A stretch of 64,000 nt of DNA from Hippopus hippopus (GCA_946811185.2 OX328098.1:21957084-22021083); one strand, 5' to 3'; positions 21,197 to 31,992 are shown, numbered from the stretch's first letter. The notes: generated by a model from the letters alone, not told the origin. A program made the numbers and translations.

Positions 21197-21337
21197 TTCT
21201 TTATCAAACAACAAAATTTTACATTTCTGTATCAAAATTGAGAGCATTGGTACATAATGAATTAACTCTTTATCAAACAACAAAATTTTAGACATGTGCG
21301 CAGTAATTATGCTGACAGTACCTAAATTCACTCTTAA
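21193..21337 (-). repeat. Two stacked P67 end fragments
   Basis: TTAATTCTTTATCAAACAAC at 21193 and TTAACTCTTTATCAAACAAC at 21262 are two minus-type ends, each only about 70 bp long, in front of a complete copy. Confidence 0.75.
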
Positions 21338-21560
21338 CTCTTTACCAAACAACAAAATTAGAGACTGGTCCAAATTGAAAGCATTTGCAGATGACAATAA
21401 ATGTGACTGAAAAATTGAAATTTGGTTTGGGAAGGGTAGAAAACATTGTGGGAAAAGGAGAAAATGCTGGTTACCAGCATCTTATCCTTTTCCCACAATG
21501 TTTTCAAAAGGCTTTTTTCTCAGGGTCGTTAAAAGTCGGGATTGTGTGATAAAGAGTTAA
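21334..21560 (-). mobile_element. P67 copy, full length (227 bp)
   Basis: TTAACTCTTTACCAAACAAC to GTGTGATAAAGAGTTAA. The palindrome is near perfect (CAGCATCTTATCC in the right arm). Confidence 0.92.
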
Positions 21561-21755
21561 CCTAACGATAGAATTTGAGAGCGTTTGCAGAAGACAAATG
21601 TAGCTGCAATGATGGTAATTGTATGTAAAAGATTTGAAAACCTTGTGGAAAAAGGAGAGAATGCTGGTTGCCAGCAATTTATCCTTTTCCAACATGGTTT
21701 TCAAAACGTTATTTCCTCAGAGCCGCTAAAACCCTGGAATGTGTGGTTAAGAGTT
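21557..21755 (-). mobile_element. P67 copy, head-to-tail
   Basis: It starts at the TTAA of the previous copy, with CTGGTTGCCAGC at the centre and TGTGTGGTTAAGAGTTGAA at the end. Right arm CCAACATGG, left arm CCTTGTGG. Confidence 0.82.
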
Positions 21756-21919
21756 GAACTTAAATGTGACTCAAATGATGGGGTCCTATAACTGACAGAA
21801 AACAATTTGAAAAAGGAGAAAGTGCTGGTTACCAGCATTTTTCTCCTCTTCCCTCAATGTTTTCAAAAGGCAATCTCCTTATGGTTGTTTAAACTGTGGA
21901 TTATGTGGTAAAGGGTTAA
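21756..21919 (-). mobile_element. P67 copy, long-spacer end truncated
   Basis: AATGTGACTCAAATGATGG, a worn left arm, CTGGTTACCAGC and terminus ATGTGGTAAAGGGTTAA. Confidence 0.8.
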
Positions 21920-22070
21920 GATGCTCTTGCAAATGGTATAGATCAAGATGAGACTGGGAACATACAGTCTGATCTTAGTTTTACACAATGCACTACTGAG
22001 ATATGTACAGTGTTTAAATAGGTATATTTACAAAAAAAAAATATCATTAATTTAGCGTTCTAGGGGTAGA
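21916..22070. repeat. Family-2 MITE, worn
   Basis: It begins at the shared TTAA, with GGTATAGATCAAGATGAGAC and ACAGTCTGATCTTAG as core arms; the far end is unclear. Confidence 0.55.
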
Positions 22071-22726
22071 TTATTGTCATGTTCAAGGGCTGTATTGGGC
22101 TTTTGAAAATATTTTGGTGTAGCCAGGGAATGTCTCTTGCATTCCTGGAGTGATAGGGGAGAGCACAAAAGGGGGGGGGGCTGTCTCCCTTTTCGTAAGT
22201 AAGGTCCAGGGAGACCTTGGGGGTGAGAATTTCTGCATTTAAGACCTTTTAGAGGTGATACTAATGCATTTTGAGACTTATCAATTGATCCCTACTCACC
22301 AGATTAAAAAGGAAATACAAAGAAGGAAAAATTAACCAAGTGGTACATACAGCCAACTGAAAAAGTGATGAGGCTATGGCCGGACCAGCCAGACAGCCAA
22401 TGACAGTCTTGTTTTCAATATTTTCTTTTTGTCAGGTCTCTTGAGTTGAGTTTCTCCAAATTAGCAATAGATTCAGTTTGATAATCACTTGGGTTACTAC
22501 CTTTGTATATTGGAAAAGATGGAAAAATGATTGAGCTTTGTTATGCTACAATCACCTAAAGTATTTCAATACATTATAACGTCTATATTTTGATGTTTGG
22601 TAAAGGGACCAAAGAAAATTGTGTCCTGTCAAGGAAAAATACCTTGAGGAAGCTATTTCAACTGTAGATTTGCAATAACTTCGTTGATTCTTTTGATAAT
22701 GAAGTAAATGTGTAAAGCCAATTTGA
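22071..22726. other. Unassigned sequence
   Basis: It contains a G-rich run (AAAGGGGGGGGGGC near 22170) and no gene or named repeat. Confidence 0.45.
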
Positions 22727-22933
22727 CAAAATTTTGGGCATCTTCAAATTAAAAGCATTTGCAAAAGATGAATGAAATTCAGCTTAGATGATTGGATTTG
22801 TCTTCAAAAGGGTTGAGAAAACTTATGGGAAAAGGGGAGAGTGCTGGTTTCCTGCATTTTCTCCTGTTCCCACAATGTTTTCAAAAGCCTTCTTACCTGG
22901 GGACAATTTGAAACACAGGATTACGGTTTAAGG
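22727..22933 (-). mobile_element. P67 copy, one TIR lost
   Basis: AAAAGCATTTGCAAAAGATG, core AGTGCTGGTTTCCTGCATT and ending GGATTACGGTTTAA. Confidence 0.72.
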
Positions 22934-23335
22934 CAAAGGATTATTGAAGGAAGAAGGTATGAGGCATCCCCCTCATGTACTCTGCCAGCTGTCACATCAA
23001 GTCATGTGATTTACCCAAACACAACCAATACACAAATAAATGTCAAGCCAGAAATAAGCCCTTTTTCATATTTTTGCATGATTTATTGCCATGGCAACCA
23101 TGTATTGTAAATTTTTGTTTGCCTCTTTTTTTTTTTAATCACTTGCCTGTGTGTTAGTGTTTTTATAGGGATACTCGATGCTTGTCAATATCTGACTGAT
23201 GATTTTTGTCCCTTTTCTATAATACGGGCTCTATTTTTGACCCTTGGCCATGATGGACGGTAGTGTTCTACCAAGGAAGGGACACTGTTACATGGAGAAG
23301 ATGCACCCGAGTCCATTCCATACAATCAGCCTGAA

Positions 23336-23556
23336 TTAAACCCTTTACCAAACAATCCTGCGTTTTAATGACCCTGAGAAAGAAGCCTTTTGAAAACATT
23401 GTGGAAAAAGAAGAAAATGCTGGATTACCAGCATTTTCTTCTTTTCCCACAATGTTTACTGACCTTTCCCAGACAAATCAAATCATTTGAACTGCATTAG
23501 ATTTGTCATCTGCAAATTGTGATTAGTCTAAAATTTTGTTGTCTGGTAAAGCGTTA
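23336..23556 (+). mobile_element. P67 copy, arms share AAGAAG/CTTCTT
   Basis: TTAAACCCTTTACCAAACAATC to GTCTGGTAAAGCGTTAG. The consensus AAGGAG is AAGAAG in the left arm and CTTCTT in the right, a matched change. One extra base lies at the centre (CTGGATTACCAG). Confidence 0.9.
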
Positions 23557-23656
23557 GAACTTTTTGGGACATTGACCCACTGAATAAGTAAAATGTCCCA
23601 TCATTGTGCTCACAGGTGAGACTTGATCACTTTCTCATTCATTTGAAAATTAATCT

Positions 23657-23877
23657 TGAGTTTAACACTGTACCACACAATTCCAAGTTTCAAATCCCAG
23701 AGTGAGAAAGCTTTTAAAAAGAATTGTGGGAAAAGGAGGAAACAGTGCTCCAAATCAGCATTTTCTCCTTTTCCAGCTATGATTTCTTCTCTTTTACAGC
23801 CAAGTCTTATAATTTGGGCAGTAAAATTTCATCTGCAAATGCTTCCAATCAGAGAACAATTATTTTTATCATTTTAA
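23657..23877 (+). mobile_element. P67 copy, worn core
   Basis: TTAACACTGTACCACACAATTC at the left; core AACAGTGCTCCAAATCAGC; right spacer TCATCTGCAAATGCTTCC. Confidence 0.78.
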
Positions 23878-24086
23878 CCCTTTCGGAGCCATAGACGAAA
23901 ATGGTGACTTTTGCAAACGGCATAGATCAAGATCAGACATGCACAGAATGTGCAGTCTGATCTTTGATCTATACCGTCGCTTGTATAGTCTAGCCTATAC
24001 AATCAAAATCTTTGTAAGTTTCAATGGATTGTATATAGAGCCGTTAGAAGAGGTCGAGTTTATTTATTTGGTGCTGAAAGAGTTAA
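23874..24086. mobile_element. Family-2 TTAA MITE (213 bp)
   Basis: TTAACCCTTTCGGAGCC to GTGCTGAAAGAGTTAA. Core arms AGATCAAGATCAGACATGCAC and GTGCAGTCTGATCTTTG with GGCATAGATC/GATCTATACC extension. Confidence 0.8.
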
Positions 24087-24087
24087 A

Positions 24088-24194
24088 GACAAGTCTCATC
24101 ATTTGAACTACATGTACATTTAATTTGTATGCAAATGCTTTCATTGCACATGGTCCAGTCTAGAATTTATTTTCTGGAAAAGATTAAATTAAGG
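24088..24194 (+). repeat. P67 right arm only
   Basis: GACAAGTCTCATCATTTGAAC, GTATGCAAATGCTTTC and CTGGAAAAGATTAA. Confidence 0.65.
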
Positions 24195-24305
24195 ATGAAT
24201 ATATATGAAATCATAGTACCAAAAGGAGTTCTAAATTCCTCATTATGAGCCATCACTTTGATTCCCACGATGCTTTCAAAGATCTCTACTGCTATGGGCA
24301 AAAAA

Positions 24306-24513
24306 TTAACCCTTTACCACACAATCCTAAGTTTTAGCTACCCAAAGGAAAATGACGTTTGAAAGCATTGTGAGTAAAGGAAAAAATGAACCAACATTTT
24401 CTTCTTTTTCCACAATTTTTCTACTCTTTCCAAGACAGATTTCATGATTTGTTCGTCTGCAAATGCTTTCAGTTTGGACGACTCTAAAATTTTGTGTTCG
24501 ATAAAGAGGTAAG
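24306..24513 (+). mobile_element. P67 copy, short core
   Basis: TTAACCCTTTACCACACAATC to GTTCGATAAAGAGGTAA. About 15 bp around the centre are missing (AAAATGAACCAACATTTTC). Confidence 0.85.
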
Positions 24514-24741
24514 TCTTTACCAAATAACAAAAATTTTGAGTTGTCCAAATAGAAAGCATGTGCAGATGACAATTTAAGTGTGGCTGGAATTATGCTTTTT
24601 GGCTATGAAAGAGTAAAAAACGTTGTTAGAAAAAGAGAAGATGCTGCTTTTCAACAATTTCTCCTTTTCCCCCACAAAGTTTTCAAAAGCTTTATATATC
24701 AGTGTCGATAAAACATGGATTTTGTGGAAAATGATTAATGA
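24510..24741 (-). mobile_element. P67 copy, worn
   Basis: GTAAGTCTTTACCAAATAAC to TGTGGAAAATGATTAA. The core reads GATGCTGCTTTTCAACAATTTC. Confidence 0.8.
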
Positions 24742-24888
24742 GATTAGCCATGCTGGTTGGTCAAGTGGATATCCAGTTTCTCTCTTAGCTGTTTCCTCTC
24801 AATTTGTTTAAGTTACAACTTACTCATTTTACACTGATTGTGAAACACAATCTTACAACTAAGATCAATTACTTTTGATGATTGCTGA

Positions 24889-25200
24889 GCCACAGTTACA
24901 CAGTTGGTAGGGCACAGGACGTGAGAACAGGGGTTACGTGGTTCAAATCCCCAGCTTGGCCGATTACTTTCCAAGGATTGATGATAGTCATTGCAACGGG
25001 ATTCATTCCTCTCTCTACATTGGATGGTTATGTAGGAAAGCAGCCAGTGGCTTTGGAAGAATATTGGGCAAAGTACTGGTACAGAAACCTCAGGAAAGTA
25101 TGGATAGGTGCACTGGAATGATGGAATAAACTGAAATAATGTTGAGAACAGCGTTAAATACTAATCAATCAATCAATCAATCAGTCAGTCAATCAAACCT
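24889..25200 (+). mobile_element. SINE B, full length, worn
   Basis: tRNA-like head ACACAGTTGGTAGGGCACAGG with B box GTGGTTCAAATCCCC, body AAGGATTGATGATAGTCATT, GGAAAGCAGCCAGTGGC, AGGAAAGTATGGATAGGTGC, and a (CAAT)n tail. Confidence 0.82.
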
Positions 25201-25433
25201 AGCCAGTTTCTGGGCTTGGGTTTAACTGGCTCAATTGGGATTCAAACCAAAAATCTTTTATGTGAGTGGCAGACTCTTCAACCCTACACTACTGTCTCCC
25301 CAGTTCTCTCAAAACTTTTTGTTTTGTTGGCTACAAAGATCTTTTTTTCACCATGTTCTGGATTTATAATCAGGAAATTTTGGTTAAATCCCTCCTCGAG
25401 GTTCTAGTCACATGGAGTAGCCAGGCTAGACAC

Positions 25434-25632
25434 TAAACCATGTACCAAAAGATTGTGTTTTCATGACCAGGGGAATGAAAGCTTTTCAAAACCTTGTGGG
25501 GAAAGAAGAAAATGCTGGTGACCAGCATTTTCTTCTTTTCCTACAAGGTTTTGTGTCCTCAAAGCTCATCAATTAGAGTTGTATCTGGTTTTTTGTTTCC
25601 ACCAATTTTAAATTTGGTGTGAAGTTGAGTCT
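25434..25632 (+). mobile_element. P67 copy with co-varying arms, right end lost
   Basis: ACCATGTACCAAAAGATTG at the left. Both arms read CCTTG/CAAGG instead of CATTG/CAATG and AAGAAG/CTTCTT instead of AAGGAG/CTCCTT. The centre is GGTGACC. Confidence 0.83.
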
Positions 25633-25642
25633 TGAGTCTTTT

Positions 25643-27022
25643 TAGCTCACCTGAGCACAAAGTGCTCATGGTGAGTTTTTGTGATCGTGCTGTGTCCGGT
25701 GTCCGTTGTGCGTCGTGTGCTGTCTGGCGTCAACTTTTATTTTGTGTATGCTCTAGAGGCCACATTTTCAGTCCGATACTCATGAAACTTGTTCAGAATG
25801 TTTGCCTTGATGATATCTTGGATGAGTTCGAAATTGGGTCATGTCAGGTGTAAAACTAGGTCATTAGGTCAAATCTTAGAAAAATCCTGTGTACACTCTA
25901 GAGGCCACATTTTCAGTCTGATACTCATGAAACTTTGTCAGAATGTTTGGCTTGATGATATCTCAGACGAGTTTGAAAATGGGTCATGTGGGGTCAAAAA
26001 CTAGGTTACTAGGTCAAATCTTAGAAAAACCTTGTGTATGCTGTAGAGGCCACATTTTCAGTCCAATGCTCTTGAAAGTTGGTCAGAAGGTTTGCCTAGA
26101 TGAAATCTTGGACGAGTTTGAAAATGGGTCATGTCAGGTCAAAAAGTCGGTCACCAGGGCAAATCTTAGAAAACCTTGTGTATACTCTAGAGGCCACATT
26201 TTCAGTCCAATACTCTTTAAAGTTGGTCAGAATGTTTGTTTAGATGATGTCTCAGTTGAGTTTGAAAATGGGTCATATGGGGTCAAAAACTAGGTCACAA
26301 GGTCAAATCTTAGAAAAACATTGTGTACCCTCTAGAGGCCACATTTCCAATCAAGTACTCATGAAAGTTTGTCAGAATGCTTGGTTTGATGTTATCTCAG
26401 ACGATGTGGAAAATGGGCCAGGTCGGGTCAAAAACTAGGTCACTGGGACCAATCTTTGAAAAATCTTGTGTACGCTCTAGAGGCCACATTTTCAGTCCAG
26501 TACTCATGAAACTTGGTCAGAGTGGTTTTCTTGATAACATTTTGGATGAGTTAGAAAATGGGTCACATCAGGTCAATAACTAGGTCACTGGGTCATATCT
26601 TTGAAAAACCTTGTGTATGCTCTAGAAGCAACATTTTCAGTTCAGTACTCATGAAACTTGGTCAGAATCCTTGAGGACATCTTACACGAGTTTAAAAATG
26701 GGTCAGGTAGGGTCATAAAAATGGGTCAGGTAGGGTCAAAAACTAGGTCACATAGTCAAATTTTTGAATAACCTTGTGTATGCTCTAGAGGCCACAATTT
26801 TAGTTCAATACTCATGGAACTTGGTCAAAATGTTTGTCTTGATGACATCTTGGACGAGTCTAGAAAAAGCTTGTGTACAAGCTAGAGGCCAAATTTTCAG
26901 TCCAATAATTATGAAAGCTTATTAGAATGTTTGTCATGGTATCTTGGAAGAGATTTAAAATGGATCATGTTTGGTCGAAAGACTCAGGTGAGCGACTTCA
27001 GGGCCATCATGGCCCTCTTGTT
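25643..27022 (+). mobile_element. Tandem-repeat element (Helentron-like), copy 3, intact
   Basis: It opens TAGCTCACCTGAGCACAAAG, with about eight 145-bp units (one with a 25-bp local duplication near 26695-26740). The end is CTCAGGTGAGCGACTTCAGG, then hairpin GGGCCATCATGGCCC and TCTTGTT. This is the cleanest copy for defining both ends. Confidence 0.9.
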
Positions 27023-27403
27023 GAACGTAAAGAGTTATTTTAAAAGTCTGAATATACATGTAGCTAACACCCTTTAACAAAAGATGTCTTGTTTCCAAGA
27101 GGTTAGGAATGAAGGCATCTGAAAATGTTTTGAAAAAAGGATTACTTTATGACCACAAATTAAAATTACATAGAATTCAAAATGTGGGTCTGGGAAAATG
27201 AAAAAAAAAAACAAAAACACTTTGACTTTTTCTTCAAATCTGTAAAAACATGGGATAGTTTAGGAGAGGGTTACCAAAAGGTTTTTTTTGGTCCCAGTGA
27301 AAATGCACAACATATTCAACATTCTAAGGCTGAACTCTCTTCCAGTCCTGCTTTTCCTGAAAGTATTGACAACAAAAATTTTAATTATATGTGGTAATAT
27401 GTT

Positions 27404-27543
27404 CAGGTGTGTCTTCGATGGATTCAAAGCATTAGGGGAAAACAGGAAAAAATGATGCTGGTAACCACCATTTTCCCCACAATGTTCTCTTAAGCTTTTC
27501 TTCAGGGTTGTTTTATCACAGAATTAGTTGCTAATGGTTATCC
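27404..27543 (-). repeat. P67 copy, worn
   Basis: GATGCTGGTAACCACCATTTTC with right flank TTCAGGGTTGTTTTATC; both TIRs eroded. Confidence 0.55.
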
Positions 27544-27599
27544 CTCAAAGTAGAAGTAAATTTTTAGTCCGAAAAAAATAAACAGGCTATATATGGCAG

Positions 27600-27754
27600 A
27601 GTTGGTTCAAGCATAGTGTACAGTGCAGATGTAAGTACACCTCCAAGATTAGACTGCAAAGACCTCTGCTGTCTCTTGCACAGGCCTACGCTGTCTCTTG
27701 ATCTTTATTCTGGGCAAAAGCAGTAAAATTTATGCACAGCTCTATAAGGGTTAA
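27600..27754. repeat. Family-2 MITE, worn, with local duplication
   Basis: AAGATTAGACTGCAAAGACC and TCTTGATCTTTATTCTGGGC flank a duplicated GCTGTCTCTTG; ends at the TTAA used by the next P67. Confidence 0.5.
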
Positions 27755-27978
27755 CTCTTTACCAAACAACAAAGTTTCAGACTGGTCCAAACTGAAAGCA
27801 TTAGCAGATGACAAATTAAGGGTGGCTCAAGTGATGAATTTGTCCTTGATCAGGTAGAAAACATTGTGGGAAAAGGAGAAAATGCTGGTAACCAGCATTT
27901 TCTCCTTTTCCCATAATGTTTGTAAAAGCCTTTTTCCTCAGGGTCGGTAAAAGTCAGAATTTTGTTGTAAAGGGTTAA
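27751..27978 (-). mobile_element. P67 copy, full length (228 bp), flipped centre
   Basis: TTAACTCTTTACCAAACAAC to TGTTGTAAAGGGTTAA. The body is minus but the centre is GGTAACC. Arms canonical except CCCATAATG on the right. Confidence 0.92.
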
Positions 27979-28079
27979 TTCAAAACACAACACCCTGTGG
28001 TTGATTTAGACTTAATTGGTGGAAATTTTTAGACCAGTATTTTCAGGGATGATAATCCATATTTCTTTCTATGCCAAAG

Positions 28080-28175
28080 GTGACTGTAATACCTTGTGCA
28101 GATAGCTTAGACCAAGATCAGACTGGACAGAAGGTACAGTTGCCATCTGATCTTTGATGTACACCATCTTCAACT
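28080..28175. repeat. Family-2 hairpin, worn
   Basis: AGACCAAGATCAGACTGGAC and CCATCTGATCTTTGATG pair across a short loop; CACCATC follows. Confidence 0.5.
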
Positions 28176-28269
28176 TGATTCTATACTATTCATTTGCAAT
28201 GCAAGTGTAACGCAGCCAGTATTTGGTCTCTGAAAAGAGAGCAATGGGTATATTTATCATTGAGAAGGT

Positions 28270-28510
28270 GAATTAGATGTAACCAACATCCACTCTCTCC
28301 AAAGTTAAAAATTGGCTGAGGCAGAATCAGTGGAAAACTAACAAGCTAAGCTCATTGTCACTGGTTATAGTGTTGGATCTGTGATTTGGAAATCATGGCT
28401 TGAATTCCCCATTGATAGCACTGGTCATGTTGGAGTGTCCAGGTGGGCCAGGCATTGCAGAGATCAGCCTAGTGTTGTTAAAGCCGATGAAATGCATGAA
28501 TAAGAGAGCT
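28270..28510 (+). repeat. Possible SINE-like remnant
   Basis: GGTTATAGTGTTGGATCTG and GGCTTGAATTCCCC might be worn A and B boxes, and TGTTAAAGCCGATGAAATGC resembles a SINE end. No second copy is in the window. Confidence 0.3.
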
Positions 28511-28667
28511 TTTACCTTGATATTTCTGAGATGGTGTTGAAATCAGCTTAAAACAATATTCAAATGAACTAAGAAAAAAATCTAGTGCTGGGATTCATTG
28601 TATGTTCATCAACAATGTGTTGCTATGCATCGAAAACATCTGTTTCCTAGTCTATTCAGAGAGCTGT

Positions 28668-28875
28668 TTAACCCTTAGAGCGCTGAATAAAACAGAAATG
28701 TTCATCCTAAAAATATGAGACTAATCATTCCAATTCATAGTTCCTTTTATCTACACTGTCTCAGCAAAGCAGACAGTGTAGATCAAAGATCAGGCTGCAC
28801 ATTTTTTGCAGCCTGATCTTGATCTACGCAGGTTTCAAAGACAACTGTTGTTGTGGAAGGCAATTTAAGGGTTAA
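28668..28875. mobile_element. Family-2 TTAA MITE (208 bp)
   Basis: TTAACCCTTAGAGCGCTG to GGCAATTTAAGGGTTAA. Core arms GATCAAAGATCAGGCTGCA and TGCAGCCTGATCTTGATC are longer and better paired than in other copies, with both carrying GGCTGC/GCAGCC where the family has GACTGC/GCAGTC: a matched change. Confidence 0.83.
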
Positions 28876-29253
28876 CAGTTAGTTTTCCAGGCACCTGCTA
28901 GAGAATGATTTTTCCTGTGTCCAGCTGCCAGGGGGAATGATTTGCTTTCTGTGATGTTTGACACATTCCCTGGAATTTCCCACCTTTTTTCTCTTACTGT
29001 CTGTTGCTAATGAAGATGTTTCTTTTCTTGTGAATTTATTGAAAAGAGAAGTAATTGCCTGTTAGAAAAAAGATGTATTGGTTTTTTTTTTTTCCAATTC
29101 CAAACAGTTTCAGTAATTTCTGATATTTCTTTAGAAACAAACTCAAATCTCGCCTTGAGCTGAAATACCTGTGCAGCATTAAATTTTGGCTTTGAAAACA
29201 GCATTGTTGCATATTGATGTTCAACAGAAATGCAGTAAACTATATAAATACAT

Positions 29254-29497
29254 TTAACTCTTTACCAAACAACAAAATTGTAGACTTGTTCAAATTGAAA
29301 GCATTTGCAGAAGGCAAAATACATGTGGCTCAAATACATGTGGCTCAAAAATTGAAATTTGTTTTGGGAAGGGTAGAAAACATTGTAGGAAAAGGAGAAA
29401 ATGCTGGTTACCAGCATTTTCTCCTTTTCCTACAAAGTTTTCCTAAGGCTTCTTTCTCAGGGTTGTTAAAAGTCGGGATTGTGTGGCAAAGAGTTAA
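29254..29497 (-). mobile_element. P67 copy (244 bp) with 16-bp tandem duplication
   Basis: TTAACTCTTTACCAAACAAC to GTGTGGCAAAGAGTTAA. ACATGTGGCTCAAATA is duplicated, explaining the length. Both palindrome arms have TAGG/CCTA for TGGG/CCCA, a matched change. Confidence 0.93.
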
Positions 29498-29530
29498 ATA
29501 TTCCTGATAGGTGGAGGGATACTTTGGCAT

Positions 29531-29532
<2 letters not shown>

Positions 29533-29563
<31 letters not shown>

Positions 29564-29600
29564 CTCTCTCGGTCGGTCGGTCAGTCCGTCCGTCAGTTCA
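29533..29600. repeat. Microsatellite (TGTC)n / (GGTC)n
   Basis: Tandem TGTC grading into TCTC and GGTC units. Confidence 0.9.
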
Positions 29601-29783
29601 ACCCTTTTATTCCTTTAGAAAAGTACATACCCCTTTTCCACAAGGGAAAATCAGTTTCATGTGAATACTTATTCCTCAGAGTGCATTCAAGAAAGAAGTT
29701 GGGGGGAAAAAAGGTCTTTTTGAGTGCAAACTTGGGTTTACTTGTTGACTGTTTTCATGGGAGTGTCTTTGAGAAAGGCACTT

Positions 29784-30009
29784 TAATCTTATACCAATGA
29801 CAAAATTTCCGAGTCTTGTCCAAATCCAAAGTATTTGCAGAAGACAAATTAGATGTTTCTGAAAAGGTGGGATTGTCTTTGAGTAGTAATTAAACAAGGT
29901 GAAAAAAAATAGAGAAAATATTGGTTTCCAGTGTTTTCTCCTCTTCCTACAATGTTTTCACAAGCTGTCTTCCTGAAGGTTGTTTAAACTTGGAATTGTG
30001 TGATAAAGT
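29784..30009 (-). mobile_element. P67 copy, worn
   Basis: TTAATCTTATACCAATGACA to TGTGTGATAAAGTTTA; centre ATTGGTTTCCAGTG. Confidence 0.8.
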
Positions 30010-30019
30010 TTATAGAGCC

Positions 30020-30128
30020 CTAGCCTAGTTCTTGTGAAACCCAGGACACACATTATCGAGTGAGTTGTCTCCGTGATACAACTAAAATAATGCTGAAAGC
30101 GACATTAAACAGCATACAATCGATGAGT
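30020..30128 (+). repeat. SINE 3'-end fragment
   Basis: CCCAGGACACACATTAT, GTGATACAACTAAAATAATG and GACATTAAACAGCATACAATC match the 3' end of SINE B. Confidence 0.6.
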
Positions 30129-30189
30129 GTTTGATAACGATGTCTTTAAACCCAGTACCCTGCTGCTGTAGAGGCTAATTTTCTAATAT

Positions 30190-30262
30190 GAAGGAAGGGG
30201 AAAATAAAGGAGAAGAAAAGTAGCACATGCTATTTGCTCCTTCTCTCACAAAGTTTGCAAAT
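30190..30262. repeat. Decayed P67-like core
   Basis: GGGGAAAATAAAGGAGAAG and CTCCTTCTCTCACAAAG are candidate arms with a diverged centre. Confidence 0.35.
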
Positions 30263-30345
30263 TTTAGCCCTCAACTGAACAGAACGTAGAAAGATACAGT
30301 TTTACTTTTATGGGATAACATTGTGAATGAAATGATCTGATTAAG

Positions 30346-30574
30346 ATAATCCTTTACCAAACAATCCCAAGATTTCACAATAATGAGAAAGGGACCTTTT
30401 GAAAACATTTTTGGAAAAGGAGAAAATGCTGGTAACCAGCATTTTCTCCTTTTCCAAAAATGTTTTATCCATATTCATAAGCAAATCCCTCCCATTTTAG
30501 CCACATTTAATTTGTCCTCTGCAATTGCTTTCAATTTAGATGTTTCTAAAAATTTTGCTGTATGGTGAAGAGTA
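30346..30574 (+). mobile_element. P67 copy (229 bp) with co-varying arms
   Basis: AATCCTTTACCAAACAATC to TATGGTGAAGAGTAA. Both arms carry ATTTTTGG/CCAAAAAT in place of ATTGTGGG/CCCACAAT, so the palindrome is perfect over 32 bp per arm despite two changes. Confidence 0.92.
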
Positions 30575-30830
30575 ATGGAATTTTTCCTCAAGTAGTTCCT
30601 CCAAAGAAGTAAAAGAGGGGGCACTAATTTTTGTCTCCGTGAAAGGGAGAATCCAATTAAATAATTTATTTGATTCCAAGGAGAGGAGAGATCATTTGCA
30701 ATGTCATAGAATGGTGTATTTCCCGTCAAAAAGATCAAGAAGCCAATTTGCCGGGGAATGCTGATGGATTTAGTTGTTCAATTACAGGAGATTATAGAGG
30801 CCATTTTGCCCAGGGTTGTTTTCTACCCTG

Positions 30831-31067
30831 TTAACTCCTTTCTACACAACATTATTTTTTTTTGTACTTGTCCAAATTCAAAGCTTTTGCAGACAATATC
30901 ATTACTAAATATGTTTCAAATTATGGACTTTTTCTTGGAATTGTAGAAAACTTTGTGGGAAAAGGAGAAAATGCTGGTTATTAGCATTTTCTTCTTTTCC
31001 CACAATGTTTTCAAAAGCCATCTTGTTTAGGATAGTTAAAATATGGGTTTATGTGGCACAGGGTTAA
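30831..31067 (-). mobile_element. P67 copy, full length
   Basis: TTAACTCCTTTCTACACAAC to ATGTGGCACAGGGTTAA. The centre reads CTGGTTATTAGC. Confidence 0.88.
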
Positions 31068-31235
31068 CCTGTTATCAAATGAGATTTTTTTTTTTAACCT
31101 AGAGAAAGAATATCTTTGAAAGCATAAGATAGGATAAGAAAATAGTGATTTCCAGCAATTTCTCCTTTGCCCTCCATGTTTTCTACTCTTTCATTCACAA
31201 GTGCTATCATTTGAACCACATTTTATTTCATGAGT
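31064..31235 (+). mobile_element. P67 copy, worn, back to back with the previous
   Basis: TTAACCTGTTATCAAATGAG, a worn core GTGATTTCCAGCAATTTCTCC, and TTTCTACTCTTTCATTCAC with ATTTGAACCACATT. Confidence 0.68.
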
Positions 31236-31471
31236 GTTAAAGTGCCAATAGCTGTCAAAAGTGAAAAAAAGGGGGTGTTAAAATGCTTTTAAATGTAAAT
31301 CATACCATCTAAAAGTATGAAAAATATTGTTAAGACAATCTGTTATTGTGCGGTCAGGCCAAGTTTTAGTCGATGGCAGGAAAATGAATTTCAAGACTAG
31401 GTTAAAAGTTGCAACGTCTTTCTATATCTTTTTTTTTACTTTTTGCCAAATTTTGAACCCTTTTAAAATTT

Positions 31472-31650
31472 TAACCCTTTACCACACAATCACCATGTGA
31501 CCTTGACAAAGAACTCTTTTGAAAAGATTGTGGGAAGGGATTTTCCTCCTTTTCCTACATTATTTTCTAACTTAGAAAAGACAAATCATCATTTGAACTA
31601 CATGTTATTTTTTGCTTGAAAATGCTTTCAATTTGTTCGTGTCTAACTTG
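31472..31650 (+). mobile_element. P67 copy, centre deleted, right end lost
   Basis: TTAACCCTTTACCACACAATC and TTTGAAAAGATTGTGGGAAGG are followed directly by TTTTCCTCCTTTTCC. The right TIR is missing, replaced at 31671 by another element. Confidence 0.8.
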
Positions 31651-31670
31651 AGTCAGCTAGCTGTTCTATT

Positions 31671-31934
31671 TGGCCTGCAGCACGCGAAAAGGGGCATTCG
31701 GATATTTGTGTAAAGTGTCGTCTCGGATCAGCCTGCGCAGTCCGCGCAGGCTAATCCGAAACGGCACTTTACGACTACATTAAATTTTGTTCTTCAGTAG
31801 ACTTGCGCAAAACAGAAAATTACATGAAAATGGAAAGTGTCATCTCGGATTAGCCTGTGCTGATCGCGCAGGCTGATCCCGAGACGACACTTTACGCAAA
31901 TGTCCGAATGCCCCTTTTCGCGTGTTGCAGGCCA
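31671..31934. mobile_element. 264-bp foldback with a palindrome in each arm
   Basis: The arms of about 100 bp begin TGGCCTGCAGCACGCGAAAA and end with its near complement. They include CACTTTACG-type TGTAAAGTGTCGTCTCGG in inverse orientation on both sides. Each arm itself contains a small palindrome, CAGCCTGCGCAG with CTGCGCGGACTGCGC-type pairing. It carries no coding. The sequence is of a type I associate with bivalve genomes (recollection). Confidence 0.85.
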
Positions 31935-31992
31935 TATAATTTGCTTTATGTTGCAACTAGCTGCTAATAATAACTCAAAGTCTCAAGTACAG

